The notes: generated by a model not told the origin, from the sequence alone. Numbered from the stretch's first letter, positions 40,806-51,201 are shown. The stretch: 64,000 bases of DNA from Luteimonas fraxinea (GCF_021233355.1 NZ_CP089507.1:2915001-2979000), one strand, 5' to 3'. Translations and numbers: made by a program.

Positions 40806-42509
40806 ATGAAAAAATTCCTCAAGGCCCTCGTCGGCCTCGTCGTGCTGGTGGCGATCGCCGCCGGTCTGTTCCTCTACTGGCCGCTGTTCGAACGCGCGCC
40901 GCCCGAGCCTGAGAACGCTGAACCCGTCGACGTGGTGCTGATCGGCGCCGGCGTCATGAGCGTCACGCTGGCCACTTACCTGCAGGAACTTGAGCCCGAC
41001 TGGCGCATCGAGATGTACGAGCGCCTTGATGGCGTGTCGCTCGAAAGTTCGGACGGCTGGAACAACGCCGGCACCGGACATTCGGGTTTCGCCGAACTCA
41101 ACTACACGCCCGAGCGCGAGGACGGCAGCATCGAGACCTCGCGTGCGGTCGACATCGCCGAGCAGTTCGAGATCTCGCGCCAGTTCTGGTCGCACCAGGT
41201 CGAAGCCGGCCGTCTCGGCACGCCGACCGATTTCATCAACGCCACCCCGCACATGAGCTTCGTCTGGGGCGATGCGAACATCGATTACCTGCGCCGTCGC
41301 CACGCCGCGCTGTCGAAGGAGCCGCTGTTCAACGGCATGGCGTATTCGGAAGATCCGAAGCAGATCGCCGCGTGGGCGCCGCTGATGATGCAGGGACGCG
41401 ATCCCGCGCAGAAGATCGCCGCGACCTGGATGCCGCTCGGCACCGACGTGAACTTCGGCGTGATCACCCGCCAGCTCACCCAGGCGCTCGAGCGCAGCCC
41501 GAACTTCGGCCTGCATCTGCGTCACGAAGTACGCAAGCTGCAGCGCGAGGACGACGGCACCTGGACCGTCGCCGTGCACGACCTCGCCACCAACACGACC
41601 CGTTCGATCCGCACGAAGTTCGTATTCGTCGGCGCCGGCGGCGCCGCGCTGACGATGCTGCAGCACTCGGGCATTCCGGAAGCCGCGAACTACGGTGGGT
41701 TCCCGGTGGGTGGCCAGTTCCTCGCCGCCGACAACCCGGCCGTCACTGGACGCCACGACGTGAAGGCTTACGGCAAGGCGGAAGAAGGCTCGCCGCCGAT
41801 GTCGGTGCCGCATCTCGACGCGCGCATGCTCGACGGCAAGCCGGTGCTGCTGTTCGGCCCGTTCGCCTTGCAGAGCACGCGCTTCCTCAAGCACGGTTCG
41901 TGGTTCGACCTGTTCTCCTCGGTCAACAACCACAACGTCGCCGGCATGATGCGCGTTGGCGCCGAGAACCGGGATCTGGTCGGCTACCTCGTCAGTCAGG
42001 CACTCCTGTCGGACGCGGATCGCATGGCCGAGCTGCAGAAGTACTACCCGGATGCGCAGCCCGCCGACTGGCGCCTGGTGACTGCCGGCCAGCGCGTGCA
42101 GGTGATCAAGCGCGATCCCGAGAAGGGCGCGATCCTGCAGTTCGGCACCGAGATCGTCACCGATGCCGACGGCAGCATCGCCGCGCTGCTGGGCGCGTCG
42201 CCGGGTGCGTCGACCTCGCCGAAGATCATGCTCGACGTGATGCGCAAGGCCTATCCGGCGCAGATGGACGGCCCCTGGCGCGAACGCATCGCGCAGATCG
42301 TGCCGTCGTTCGGTCAGACGCTCAACACCGATGTCGCGCTGACCAACCGCATCCGCGGCATGACCAGCCGCGTGCTGCAGCTGCCGTATCACGAAGTGCC
42401 GGGCGCTGCGGTCGGCGACGGCCAGCCGCCGGCGGCGAACGACGAACTGCACGGTCCCGACGAAGGCCCGGACGAGGCCGATCTCGACCGGCGCACCCAG
42501 GCGCTGTGA
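40806..42509 (+). CDS. mqo: Malate:quinone oxidoreductase with N-terminal membrane anchor
   Basis: 567 aa from the ATG at 40806. Residues 5-25 form a hydrophobic TM anchor before the FAD-binding GAG.MS motif ([20 protein letters not shown]). Further family blocks: [54 protein letters not shown] and the C-terminal [10 protein letters not shown]. Mqo oxidises malate to oxaloacetate and passes electrons to quinone. The C-terminal ~45 residues are an acidic tail longer than usual. A terminator follows directly. Confidence 0.95.
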   Translation: MKKFLKALVGLVVLVAIAAGLFLYWPLFERAPPEPENAEPVDVVLIGAGVMSVTLATYLQELEPDWRIEMYERLDGVSLESSDGWNNAGTGHSGFAELNYTPEREDGSIETSRAVDIAEQFEISRQFWSHQVEAGRLGTPTDFINATPHMSFVWGDANIDYLRRRHAALSKEPLFNGMAYSEDPKQIAAWAPLMMQGRDPAQKIAATWMPLGTDVNFGVITRQLTQALERSPNFGLHLRHEVRKLQREDDGTWTVAVHDLATNTTRSIRTKFVFVGAGGAALTMLQHSGIPEAANYGGFPVGGQFLAADNPAVTGRHDVKAYGKAEEGSPPMSVPHLDARMLDGKPVLLFGPFALQSTRFLKHGSWFDLFSSVNNHNVAGMMRVGAENRDLVGYLVSQALLSDADRMAELQKYYPDAQPADWRLVTAGQRVQVIKRDPEKGAILQFGTEIVTDADGSIAALLGASPGASTSPKIMLDVMRKAYPAQMDGPWRERIAQIVPSFGQTLNTDVALTNRIRGMTSRVLQLPYHEVPGAAVGDGQPPAANDELHGPDEGPDEADLDRRTQAL

Positions 42510-42517
42510 TCGACACG

Positions 42518-42547
42518 AAAAGGCGGGCCGCGAGGCTCGCCTTTTTT
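42518..42547 (+). terminator. Rho-independent terminator of mqo
   Basis: AAAAGGCGgGCC-gcga-GGCtCGCCTTTTTT starts 9 bp after the mqo stop: an imperfect GC-rich stem with a six-T tail. Confidence 0.8.
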
Positions 42548-42636
42548 CTTGCGCGATGCAGGCGCGTGACCCCGTCGCGCCATCGCACGCGCACGGCGCG
42601 GTGTCTTCGCGATCCGGTTCGCCGTACTCTCCGCCG

Positions 42637-43758
42637 ATGCCGACCACGCCAGCCAGCCACGACCGCAGCGCCCAGAGCGCCCGCAATCTGTTGATCCAGG
42701 AAGTGGTGGAAACACGCCAGCGCGCCCGGCTCGGCGGCTGGTTCTACGGCGTCGCCGCGGCGCTTGCGTTCGCGGTCACCGGATTTTCGACCGGCTACCG
42801 GATGTCGGCGTTGCTGGTCATCGGCACGCTGCTGGCACTCGCCATCGTGCGCGTGCTCATTCCCGTTCCGGCCGCGCCGGACGAACGCGAGGCACGCCGG
42901 TATCTACGCACGCTGTGGGGCGTCGTGCTCGCGACGACGATCGTCTGGGGCAGCTTCAGCGCATGGAACCAGTCCGCGCTGCCCGAGCCTGCGCCGTTGA
43001 TCGCGCTGTTGTTCTCCGGTGCGTTCGGCATGGCGCTCGCACATACGCTGTGCATGCGTCAGCTGCCATCAGCGCTGGCGATTCTCGGGGTCATGGTGCC
43101 CACGCTGGTCGTGCTGTGGCGCGAGGTCGCGATCGGTGTCGGCGCCATGTGGATCGTCTACATGGCCTACATGCTGCTGGTCATGCGGCGTAGCCATCGC
43201 GAATACCGCGCGCGGCTGGAACTCGAAGAAGACCTGCGCCAGCAGCGCGATCTGTTCGCGACCCAGAGCCGCGTCGATGGTCTGACCCTGCTGCCCAACC
43301 GCCGCGAGTTTTCCGAGTCGCTGGAACAGGCGATCGTGCTGGCCGGCGACGGCCGTGCACTGTCGCTGCTGATCCTCGACATCGACCACTTCAAGCGCAT
43401 CAACGACAGCTTCGGCCATGTGGCCGGCGACGCCTGCCTGGTCGAATTTTCGCACCGGTTGCGCGCGTCTTTCGACGGCCCGGGCGAGCTGTGCGCGCGT
43501 CTGGGCGGCGAGGAGTTCGGCGTGCTGCTGCCTGCCGACTGCATCGTGGCCCATGCGCGCGCCGAACGCTTCCGCGAGACGCTCGCGCAAAGTCCATTGG
43601 CCTTCGATGGCGTGCAGGACGTCGTGACGACGAGCGTGGGCTGCAGCAGCTTCGACGCATCCCGCCACGCCGATGCCGGGGCGCTGTACCGCGAAGCCGA
43701 TGCCGCGCTGTATCGCGCCAAGATGGGCGGCCGCAACCGCACCGAACGCACGCTGTAA
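42637..43758 (+). CDS. Membrane diguanylate cyclase (GGDEF)
   Basis: 373 aa from the ATG at 42637 (an upstream ATG at 42556 would add 27 poorly supported residues). Five to six TM helices fill residues ~30-190, then a coiled-coil signalling helix (RLELEEDLRQQRDLFATQSR), then the GGDEF domain (VDGLTLLPNRREF, LDIDHFKRINDSFGH, active site RLGGEEFGVL). The active site is intact, so c-di-GMP synthesis is expected. The usual RxxD inhibitory site five residues upstream is absent, so product inhibition is probably lost. Confidence 0.9.
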   Translation: MPTTPASHDRSAQSARNLLIQEVVETRQRARLGGWFYGVAAALAFAVTGFSTGYRMSALLVIGTLLALAIVRVLIPVPAAPDEREARRYLRTLWGVVLATTIVWGSFSAWNQSALPEPAPLIALLFSGAFGMALAHTLCMRQLPSALAILGVMVPTLVVLWREVAIGVGAMWIVYMAYMLLVMRRSHREYRARLELEEDLRQQRDLFATQSRVDGLTLLPNRREFSESLEQAIVLAGDGRALSLLILDIDHFKRINDSFGHVAGDACLVEFSHRLRASFDGPGELCARLGGEEFGVLLPADCIVAHARAERFRETLAQSPLAFDGVQDVVTTSVGCSSFDASRHADAGALYREADAALYRAKMGGRNRTERTL

Positions 43759-43789
43759 CGCGTCCTTTTTTTCTGATCCTAGAGCCAGC

Positions 43790-44347
43790 ATGTCCATCGT
43801 TCTCACGCCGTTCGCCCGCCCGCGTCTGTTCCCGCGCACGCCGCGTGGCAACACCATCCAGGACATCACGCCCGCGCAGTTCGAGGCGCACCTCAACAGC
43901 GAAACGCCGCACGCCGTGCTCGACGGCTACGCGCCGTTCTGCAAGCTGCACGTGCATCGCAACTGGACCTCGACGCGCTGCCTGACGGTGCCGATCACCG
44001 ACGCCAACCGGCACCTGCTGCGCTCGGGTTACGAGGCGCGCAACAGTGCCGAATTGCCGGTGCTCGTGCGCTGGTTCGAAGGCGTGGAGTCGCCGCGTGC
44101 CGAGTACCTCGTGGTGATCCTCTACAGCGCCGAACAGTTGGCGAAGGAGGGTTCGCCGATCGATGCGGACTGGGGCATCGTCGGCTGCATCTACACCGGC
44201 GAGCCGGAAGAGATTCCGATGGCCCCGATCACGATGCTGCGCAACGCGCTCGGCGTGGAGGAGGGCGGTTCCGGCGTGCCGCTCGATCGCGAAGCCTACC
44301 GGCGCAGTGTCGAGTTCTGGGATCGGAACGCGAACTGGCGGCCGTAA
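43790..44347 (+). CDS. DUF3228-family protein
   Basis: 185 aa. Matches the DUF3228 layout: start with LTPFARPRLFPRTPRGNT, a KLHVHRNWTSTRCLTVPIT segment, PVLVRWFEGV, YLVVILYSAEQL, DWGIVGCIYTGEPEEIPMAPITMLRNALG and the closing EFWDRNANW. A soluble cytoplasmic protein of unknown function, conserved in many proteobacteria. It stands 31 bp after the GGDEF gene and shares a bidirectional terminator region with ahcY. Confidence 0.9.
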   Translation: MSIVLTPFARPRLFPRTPRGNTIQDITPAQFEAHLNSETPHAVLDGYAPFCKLHVHRNWTSTRCLTVPITDANRHLLRSGYEARNSAELPVLVRWFEGVESPRAEYLVVILYSAEQLAKEGSPIDADWGIVGCIYTGEPEEIPMAPITMLRNALGVEEGGSGVPLDREAYRRSVEFWDRNANWRP

Positions 44348-44374
44348 CTCGGTCTGGCAGTCGCCAAACGAAAA

Positions 44375-44396
44375 ACGGGCGCCTCTCGGCGCCCGT
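44375..44396. terminator. Bidirectional terminator between DUF3228 gene and ahcY
   Basis: ACGGGCGCC-TCTC-GGCGCCCGT. The A-run on its left side becomes GTTTTTC on the minus strand, so it mainly terminates ahcY; termination on the plus strand is weaker. Confidence 0.8.
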
Positions 44397-44424
44397 TCCG
44401 TGTCGCATCCGCCAAGCGGATCAA

Positions 44425-45873
44425 TCAGTAGCGGTAGTGGTCCGGCTTGAACGGGCCTTCGACCGGCACGCCGATGTAGTCGGCCTGTTCCTTCGACAGC
44501 GTGGTCAGCTTCACGCCGATCTTCTCGAGGTGCAGACGCGCGACTTCTTCGTCGAGCTGCTTGGGCAGCAGATACACCTTGTTCTCGTAGCTGTCCTTGT
44601 TCGCCCACAGGTCGATCTGCGCGAGCGTCTGGTTGGCGAACGAGTTCGACATCACGAAGCTCGGGTGGCCGGTGGCGCAGCCCAGGTTCACCAGACGGCC
44701 GTCGGCCAGCAGGAAGATCGCGTTGCCGTTGCCGAAGATGTACTTGTCGACCTGCGGCTTGATGTTGATCTTCTCGACGCCCTTCAGTGCGTTGAGCGCG
44801 TCGACCTGGATCTCGTTGTCGAAGTGGCCGATGTTGCAGACGATCGCCTGGTCCTTCATGCCCTGCATGTGCTCGACGGTGATGATGTCCTTGTTGCCGG
44901 TCGTGGTGACGTAGATGTCGCCGCGGCCCATCGTGGACTCGATCGTGTTGACCTCGAAACCTTCCATCGCCGCCTGCAGAGCGCAGATCGGATCGATCTC
45001 GGTGACGACGACGCGCGCGCCGTAGGCACGCAGCGACGCGGCGCAGCCCTTGCCCACGTCACCGTAGCCGCAGACCACGGCGACCTTGCCGGCCAGCATC
45101 ACGTCCATCGCGCGCTTCAGGCCGTCGGCCAGCGATTCGCGGCAGCCATAGAGGTTGTCGAACTTCGACTTGGTGACCGAGTCGTTGACGTTGATCGCGG
45201 GCACCAGCAGCGTGCCGGCCTGGGCCAGCTGGTACAGGCGGTGCACGCCGGTGGTGGTCTCTTCGGAGACGCCCTTCCACTCGGCAACGGTGCGGGTCCA
45301 GAAGTCAGGGCGCTCGCTGCGCACACGCTTGAGCAGTGCTTTGATGACCTGCTCTTCGTGGCTGCCGCCGGTGCTGTTGACCCAGCTCTCGTCGCCCTTT
45401 TCGAGTTCAAAGCCCTTGTGGATCAGCAGGGTCACGTCGCCGCCGTCGTCGACGACCAGCTCGGGACCGATCAGGCCGCCCTTGCCGTCGGGAAAGCTCA
45501 GCGCGTCGAGCGTGCAGTCCCAGTATTCCTCGAGCGACTCGCCCTTCCACGCGAACACCGGCGTGCCGGTCTTGGCGATCGCGGCGGCGGCGTGGTCCTG
45601 GGTCGAGAAGATGTTGCACGACGCCCAGCGCACGTCAGCGCCGATGTCCTTGAGGGTTTCGATCAGCACCGCGGTCTGGATCGTCATGTGCAGCGAACCG
45701 GTCACGCGCACGCCCTTGAGCGGCAGGGTGGCGGCGTGCTTCTTGCGGATCGACATCAGGCCCGGCATCTCGTGCTCGGCGATGTCGAGTTCCTTGCGAC
45801 CCCAGTCGGCGAGCGTGATGTCGGCGACCTTGTAATCACCTTCGGTCGAGAAGGTCTTCAGCTGTGCGTTCAT
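44425..45873 (-). CDS. ahcY: Adenosylhomocysteinase
   Basis: 482 aa from the ATG at 45873 (ribosome site GGAG). Substrate-site blocks ([43 protein letters not shown]), the NAD-binding loop [15 protein letters not shown], and the C-terminal KPDHYRY, whose Lys/Tyr close the NAD site of the neighbouring subunit. Length matches bacterial AhcY. The enzyme splits S-adenosylhomocysteine to adenosine and homocysteine. Its leader carries a SAH riboswitch, so expression should rise when SAH accumulates. metF and metK lie on the same strand on either side. Confidence 0.98.
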   Translation of the reverse strand: MNAQLKTFSTEGDYKVADITLADWGRKELDIAEHEMPGLMSIRKKHAATLPLKGVRVTGSLHMTIQTAVLIETLKDIGADVRWASCNIFSTQDHAAAAIAKTGTPVFAWKGESLEEYWDCTLDALSFPDGKGGLIGPELVVDDGGDVTLLIHKGFELEKGDESWVNSTGGSHEEQVIKALLKRVRSERPDFWTRTVAEWKGVSEETTTGVHRLYQLAQAGTLLVPAINVNDSVTKSKFDNLYGCRESLADGLKRAMDVMLAGKVAVVCGYGDVGKGCAASLRAYGARVVVTEIDPICALQAAMEGFEVNTIESTMGRGDIYVTTTGNKDIITVEHMQGMKDQAIVCNIGHFDNEIQVDALNALKGVEKINIKPQVDKYIFGNGNAIFLLADGRLVNLGCATGHPSFVMSNSFANQTLAQIDLWANKDSYENKVYLLPKQLDEEVARLHLEKIGVKLTTLSKEQADYIGVPVEGPFKPDHYRY

Positions 45874-45913
45874 AGCAGGCTCCGTAGTGGAATGCGCCAC
45901 GCGCATTCGCGAT

Positions 45914-45984
45914 TACGGGCGCCGTTTACAGGACACCGCGCCGAGCCTGGCCGTGCATTCCACGGTCGCAGCGCCCCTCGGCGA
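45914..45984 (-). ncRNA. SAH riboswitch
   Basis: On the minus strand 41 nt before the ahcY ATG lie, in order, CGCCGAGGGGCGCTGCGACC, a CCGTG-GAATG-CACGG stem-loop, CCAGGCTCGGCG and AACGGCGCCCG. These are the conserved parts of the S-adenosylhomocysteine riboswitch: P1 (CGCCGAG/CTCGGCG), the GCUGCGACC core, P2, and the pseudoknot between GGGGCGC and GCGCCC. It is known to turn on ahcY when SAH is bound. Confidence 0.93.
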
Positions 45985-46198
45985 GGCGACCCCCATTCTA
46001 TCGCAGGCGTGTGACTGTCGACCGGCTGGCCGAAGCGGTCACCGCGCGGATCGTGTGTCTTGGAATGAATGGCAATTCAGACTGTGGCGCTGACCTCGGG
46101 TTTACCCCAGTAGGTCGTCGTTGGCTGCATGCAAGACCATGTCTGGACCGCGCGGGAAGCGTGGCCCCCATGAACAGCACAAGGCGAAGCGCGTGAAC

Positions 46199-47920
46199 AT
46201 GCACGTACACGATGGCGGCGGCTCGATCGCACAGACACTGCCCACTCCGACGCTCGATCCCACGCGCCACAACGTGGTGGCCGGCGAGACCGTTGCGACG
46301 CTCGCCGAGCGCTACATGGTGAGCCCCGAAGCGATCCACGCGGCCAATCCGCAGCTGATTTCGCCGACCTCGCAGGGCGGCAATACGATCCAGCCCGGCG
46401 ACGTGATCGAGATTCCCGCCTCGCCGATGAGCGCCAGTGGCGACATCGAAGGCGGCAGCGCGAATCATTCCACCACCGACATCAAGGTGTCGGCCGAGGC
46501 CGGCGACGGCAGCATCACCTGGCAGCCCGACAGCACGGCGGTGAAGCTGACCACGGAGCAGGAAGTCGAACTCGGCAACAACCGCGCCGAGGGCGCGCCG
46601 GCGAGCAGCCGTGGTGCCTCGATCAGCATGGCCAATGAAGCGTCTGTCGAGTTGCAGGAAAGCCGCGGCGACGGCAACACTTCGTTCTCGGTGACCACCG
46701 GTTCGCAGATCAGCGTATCGGGTGAAGCGAACGCAGGCGGCCGCGGTGGCGCCGAGGTCGAGGCCAGCGCGGCAACCGGTTTCGAGTCCACCTACAAGGT
46801 CACGCTGCCCGGCGAAGAGCAGACCGTCGAGGCGGCGGCCGCAGTGAATCCATTCGATCCGACGACGATCCCGGTCGGTGGCAGCGTCACCCTCGACAGC
46901 AGCGCGTTCACCGAAACCGCGCTCGCTGGCTCGTTCCGCATGATGGGCACCGAGACCAACATCAAGGACTCCGACGGCGTGAGCTACACCGTCGAACGCG
47001 TGGACGCGGACACCGTGCGCGTGACCACCGGTCCGACCGAGACGATCAATGCATTCAACGGCGTCGGCCTGCGCGTGGGCGATCTGTCGGTGATGGCGGG
47101 TCGCGAAGACCAGCTGCACGGCGCGACGCTGCAGACGGCCGAGTTCGACATCGCCAGCGTCGAAGGCCAGGCGGCGTATGCGCATTTCAATGCGACCGGT
47201 CAGGTCGCGCACGAGACGCCGGGCGTCGACAACGTCGCGACGATCTCGCGCATCGATTACTCGTCGCAGACCCAGCTGCGCGCCGGCTTCGACCAGATCA
47301 ACATCGCGCTCGGCGGCCAGGCCAATCTCGGCAGCACCGTGCAGGTGGAATACGCCGACGGCTCGCGCGCACTGACCACCGACCTGAGCTACGGCAGCAA
47401 TGTGCCGCTGACGATCGAGCAGCGCTTCGACGCCGCCGGCAACGAACTGCCGGGCGAGCGCAGCTATGCGTTCGAACTCAGCACCGATCGACCGTCCTAC
47501 AACTGGTTCGAGCGCAACATCCTCGGCCAGAACGAAGGCAGCGAAGAGCAGGCCAATGCCGATCTATTGAACTGGGCACTGACTGGCGGATTCGACGGCG
47601 GTGGTCCGGTCAGTGCGGGCGAAACGGTCACGCTGACCTTTAGCGAATCGCAGCTCGAAGCGCTGATCGGCCAGACCCGCGCGACGGTCGAAGGCGGGCA
47701 GGGCATCGGCGGCGCGCACAGCGATCTGCGCGTGCTCGTCGAGGACTACAGCGGCAATCCGGTCAACGACACGATGGACTTCGCCGTGTCTCTGGCCCGC
47801 AATCTGGGCGGCGATCCCTACGGCTTCGCCGCACGTCTGCAGACCATCTCCGCAGGCGCCGACGGCAACGTCGCCAACGACAGCTACGCACGTATCGATG
47901 CGGATGTGCAGTCGCACTAG
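46199..47920 (+). CDS. LysM-domain protein
   Basis: 573 aa from the ATG at 46199; a GTG at 46193 and upstream in-frame ATGs are alternatives. Residues ~22-72 are a LysM domain (HNVVAGETVATLAERYMVSPEAIHAANPQL...QPGDVIEIP). The remaining 500 residues are Gly/Ser/Thr-rich, acidic and beta-repeat-like, with no TM segment and no cysteine. There is no Sec signal, so the route out of the cell, if any, is unclear. Similar LysM-plus-low-complexity proteins occur in Lysobacter-like genomes; function unknown. Its stop codon touches the left end of a large inverted repeat. Confidence 0.75.
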   Translation: MHVHDGGGSIAQTLPTPTLDPTRHNVVAGETVATLAERYMVSPEAIHAANPQLISPTSQGGNTIQPGDVIEIPASPMSASGDIEGGSANHSTTDIKVSAEAGDGSITWQPDSTAVKLTTEQEVELGNNRAEGAPASSRGASISMANEASVELQESRGDGNTSFSVTTGSQISVSGEANAGGRGGAEVEASAATGFESTYKVTLPGEEQTVEAAAAVNPFDPTTIPVGGSVTLDSSAFTETALAGSFRMMGTETNIKDSDGVSYTVERVDADTVRVTTGPTETINAFNGVGLRVGDLSVMAGREDQLHGATLQTAEFDIASVEGQAAYAHFNATGQVAHETPGVDNVATISRIDYSSQTQLRAGFDQINIALGGQANLGSTVQVEYADGSRALTTDLSYGSNVPLTIEQRFDAAGNELPGERSYAFELSTDRPSYNWFERNILGQNEGSEEQANADLLNWALTGGFDGGGPVSAGETVTLTFSESQLEALIGQTRATVEGGQGIGGAHSDLRVLVEDYSGNPVNDTMDFAVSLARNLGGDPYGFAARLQTISAGADGNVANDSYARIDADVQSH

Positions 47921-48184
47921 GGCGTGTCACCCATCCCCGAGCAGGCCGCGCCGTGCCTACGCGCGATGGGGACAAGGAAGAGGGAGGAAGTGGACGTCCG
48001 TCCACGACCGAGTGATGACGCAGACCCGGGCGCGCGTAGACACGGCCCTCCGGGTTGGGTCTGGAAAGCCGCCAGCCGGCGCCGCGCGGCTTGACCTGAC
48101 GGCCAGTCAGGCACTGCGCCACGCAACACCGGCTGACGGCTTTCCAGACCCAACGCGACCTGCTTGGGGAAGGGTGACACGCCC
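47920..48184. repeat. Nested inverted-repeat element (~265 bp), MITE-like
   Basis: Outer arms: GGGCGTGTCACCC then TCCCCGAGCAGG (47920-47945) face CCTGCTTGGGGA then GGGTGACACGCCC (48159-48184). Inner arms: GTTGGGTCTGGAAAGCCG then CAGCCGG (48054-48079) face CCGGCTG then CGGCTTTCCAGACCCAAC (48129-48154). The element starts on the last base of the LysM stop codon. No coding sequence inside. It resembles a short non-autonomous transposable or REP-type element. Confidence 0.8.
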
Positions 48185-48226
48185 TCATCCGCTGCAAGGT
48201 TTGGCATCGACTGGATGTCAGGTTTG

Positions 48227-48255
48227 GGGGCCGCCTTCGGGCGGCCCCGTTTTTT
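48227..48255 (+). terminator. Rho-independent terminator
   Basis: GGGGCCGCC-TTCG-GGCGGCCCC followed by G and six T. It lies beyond the inverted-repeat element and probably is the original terminator of the LysM gene, displaced by the insertion. Confidence 0.85.
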
Positions 48256-48392
48256 GAGCGTCGTGGACACGCGCATCGCTTGACGGAAGCCGCGCCGCGG
48301 CGCAAGTCCCGTCGGTCCCGTCCCGCATGCGGCAGCCCGGCCCGAATCGGCGGTTATGCTCGACGACCCGTGTGCTTCCGGATCGCCTGCCG

Positions 48393-50906
48393 ATGTCTTC
48401 CAAGATCGCCCGCTGCCGTCTCTCCGTCGTCGTCTCCGCCACGCTGCTCGCTGCGAGCCTGTCCTGGGGCGCGCCCGTGTTCGCACAAGGCGCGAGTGAT
48501 GGGCAGAGCGCGAACGCGTCCGCCGATGGCGGCTACCAGCTGCCGCCCGAAGCGCTGCAGGCGATCGTCGATGCGCCGCGTCCGCCGCGGCTGCTGCTGA
48601 GCCCGCAGCGCGATCTGGTCGCGTTCCTGCAGACACCTGCGCTGCCGTCGATCGCCGAGGTCTCGCAGCCCGAGCTCAAGCTTGGCGGCATCCGCATCAA
48701 CCCGAAGACCTATTCGACCAGTCGCGCCTCGTTCGTCACCGACCTGTGGCTCAAGCCGGTCGACGGCGGAGACGAACAGCGCATCGCCGGTCTGCCGGAA
48801 CCGCTGTCGCTGGCCTCGCTGCTGTGGTCGCCGGACCAGCGCCACATCGCCTTCAGCCAGGTCGACGTGCGCGCCGGCGAGGTGCAGTTGTGGATCGTCG
48901 ATGTCGCCACGCGCCAGGCGCGCCGTCTGCTCGCGCAGCCGCTCAATGCGGTGGTCGGCAACGGCTTCGAATGGATGCCCGACAGCGCCGGCCTGCTGGT
49001 GCGCCTGCGGCAGCCGGGCGACCTGCCGCAGGACGCCGGCATTCCCGCTGGCCCGAACGTGCAGGAAACCGGCGCTGGCGGCACGGTCCAGCAGCTGCGC
49101 ACCTATCAGGATCTGCTGCGCAGCGAGCAGGACGCGCGCGTGTTCGCGCACTACATGACCAGCCAGCTCGCGCGCGTGGCGCTTGACGGCACCGTGTCGC
49201 CGATCGGCGCGCCGGGCCTGACTACCAGCGCGACCATGTCGCCCGATGGCCGCCACATCCTGCGTCAGCAGATCGATCGTCCGTTCTCGTATCTGGTGCC
49301 GTACACGCGTTTTCCGCGGCGCATCGAAGTCGTCGGCCTGGACGGCAAGGTCCAGCACACCGTCGCGACGCTGCCGCTGGTCGAAGGTCTTCCGGTCGGC
49401 AACGACGCGGTGCCGACCGGCAAGCGTTCGGTGGCCTGGCGCAGTGATGCACCCGCCACGCTCGCGTGGGTGGAAGCGCAGGACGGCGGCGATCCGGCGC
49501 GCGAGGTCGCCGTGCGCGACATCGTCTACATGCAGGCCGCGCCGTTCCGCGGGCAGCCGCAGGTGCTGGCCGAACTCTCGATGCGCTACGCCGGCACGCA
49601 GTGGGGCAGCGGCGATCTCGCGCTGCTGACCGAATACTGGTGGAAGACGCGGCGCATCCGCGAATGGCGCCTGCAGCCTGATGGCGGCGACGCGGTGCTG
49701 GTGCGCGACGGGTCCTACGAGGATCGCTACGCCGATCCGGGCATGGCGGTGACGATGCCTGATGCGACCGGCAACAGCCGCCTGCTGATCGCGTCGGATG
49801 GCAACAGCATCTACCGCATCGGCGATGGCGCCTCGGAGGAGGGCGATCGTCCGTTCCTCGATCGCCAGAATCTCGCCGACGGCAGCACCACGCGGCTGTT
49901 CCATTCGCAGGCGCCGTACTACGAATCGCCGAGCGCGGTGCTCGACGCCGACGCGACGCGCCTGCTGACCTCGCGCGAGACCCAGACCGAGCCGGCGAAC
50001 TACGTCGTGCGCAACCTGCAGGCCACCGCCGACGACGCGGCGCCGGTGCCACTCACCGCGTTCGAACATCCGACGCCGCAGCTGCGCGACGTGCAGAAGG
50101 AACTCGTGCGCTTCAAGCGCAAGGACGGCGTGGATCTCACCGGCACGCTGTATCTGCCCGCCGGCTACGACGCCAAGCGCGACGGCCCGCTGCCGATGCT
50201 GATGTGGGCGTATCCGGGCGAGTTCAAATCCGCCGATGCCGCCAGCCAGGTCACCGACTCGCCGTACCGCTTCAACGCGATCGGCTACTGGGGTCCGCAG
50301 GCGTTTCTCGCGATGGGCTACGCGGTGTTCGCCGACGTGTCGATGCCGATCATCGGCGAGGGCGACGCGGAACCCAACGACACCTACATCGAACAGCTGG
50401 TGGCGAGCGCCGAAGCCGCGATCGACGAAGCGGTGCGCCGCGGCGTCGCCGACCGTCGACGCGTCGCGATCGGCGGGCATTCCTACGGCGCCTTCATGAC
50501 CGGAAACCTGCTCGCGCATTCGCGCCTGTTCGCCGCCGGCATCGCCCGCAGCGGCGCCTACAACCGCACGCTCACTCCGTTCGGTTTCCAGGCCGAGGAA
50601 CGCAACTACTGGCAGGCGCAGGACACTTACTTGCAAATGTCGCCGTTCAACTACGCCGGTGACATCAAGGATCCGATCCTGTTGATCCACGGCGAAGAGG
50701 ACAACAACTCCGGAACGTTCCCGATGCAGAGCGAACGCATGTTCGCTGCGATCAAGGGCCTCGGCGGCAATGCGCGTCTGGTGATGCTGCCCAAGGAATC
50801 GCACGGTTACCGCGCGCGCGAATCGATCCTGCACATGCTCTACGAGACCAATGCCTGGCTCGACACGTACGTGAAGAATCGGCCGGCGGAAGACGCGGCG
50901 CGCTGA
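48393..50906 (+). CDS. Exported S9-family serine peptidase (prolyl-oligopeptidase fold)
   Basis: 837 aa. The ATG at 48393 begins a signal peptide (residues 1-32, ending PVFAQ). Residues ~60-580 form the beta-propeller; the C-terminal alpha/beta-hydrolase carries Ser697 (GGHSYGAF), Asp770 (HGEEDNNSG) and His804 (ESHGYR), a complete triad. The architecture is like glutamyl-endopeptidase-type S9D members of Xanthomonadaceae. Such enzymes cut short peptides in the periplasm. A long open frame on the opposite strand is a GC-driven shadow. Confidence 0.93.
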   Translation: MSSKIARCRLSVVVSATLLAASLSWGAPVFAQGASDGQSANASADGGYQLPPEALQAIVDAPRPPRLLLSPQRDLVAFLQTPALPSIAEVSQPELKLGGIRINPKTYSTSRASFVTDLWLKPVDGGDEQRIAGLPEPLSLASLLWSPDQRHIAFSQVDVRAGEVQLWIVDVATRQARRLLAQPLNAVVGNGFEWMPDSAGLLVRLRQPGDLPQDAGIPAGPNVQETGAGGTVQQLRTYQDLLRSEQDARVFAHYMTSQLARVALDGTVSPIGAPGLTTSATMSPDGRHILRQQIDRPFSYLVPYTRFPRRIEVVGLDGKVQHTVATLPLVEGLPVGNDAVPTGKRSVAWRSDAPATLAWVEAQDGGDPAREVAVRDIVYMQAAPFRGQPQVLAELSMRYAGTQWGSGDLALLTEYWWKTRRIREWRLQPDGGDAVLVRDGSYEDRYADPGMAVTMPDATGNSRLLIASDGNSIYRIGDGASEEGDRPFLDRQNLADGSTTRLFHSQAPYYESPSAVLDADATRLLTSRETQTEPANYVVRNLQATADDAAPVPLTAFEHPTPQLRDVQKELVRFKRKDGVDLTGTLYLPAGYDAKRDGPLPMLMWAYPGEFKSADAASQVTDSPYRFNAIGYWGPQAFLAMGYAVFADVSMPIIGEGDAEPNDTYIEQLVASAEAAIDEAVRRGVADRRRVAIGGHSYGAFMTGNLLAHSRLFAAGIARSGAYNRTLTPFGFQAEERNYWQAQDTYLQMSPFNYAGDIKDPILLIHGEEDNNSGTFPMQSERMFAAIKGLGGNARLVMLPKESHGYRARESILHMLYETNAWLDTYVKNRPAEDAAR

Positions 50907-51006
50907 GCATCCAAACGTTGGAGCTTCACGTCTCACGCTTGACGACTTCTTTCGAGCGGACTTGGGCCTTTCCGCGCGTAAAGTAATAGTCTGCAGCAGC
51001 CGGACA

Positions 51007-51045
51007 CCTCTCCCTCCGGGAGAGGTCGACGCGCAAAGCGCGTCG
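51007..51045. repeat. Double-hairpin intergenic repeat
   Basis: CCTCTCCC-TCC-GGGAGAGG followed directly by CGACGCGC-AAA-GCGCGTCG and then GGTGAGGGG. This CTCTCCC/GGGAGAG-plus-GGTGAGGG arrangement is a common dispersed intergenic element in Xanthomonas relatives. A second, partly related CCCTCGAGGGGGGAAGGG stretch follows at ~51110-51128. Confidence 0.7.
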
Positions 51046-51201
51046 GGTGAGGGGCGGGGCTCTACATGGAAGCCGTCTAAAGCACCCTAATCCGCCCTCC
51101 GGGCACCTTCCCTCGAGGGGGGAAGGGAAGACACTGGTCTCGATCTCGGGTTCGGCCCGAGTTGAAACACGACACGTATCAGCGCGAGTAGACCGCTCAG
51201 A

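Noticed and set aside
40716..42686. 656-codon open frame opposite mqo
   Set aside because: Antisense shadow; no domains, and mqo reads as a complete known enzyme.
44437..46014. 525-codon open frame opposite ahcY
   Set aside because: Antisense shadow of a highly conserved gene and its riboswitch; low-complexity Val/Asp/Arg composition.
48354..50936. 860-codon open frame opposite the S9 peptidase gene
   Set aside because: It mirrors a high-GC gene in the complementary frame, is His/Arg-rich without domains, and the plus strand has a complete peptidase with catalytic triad.
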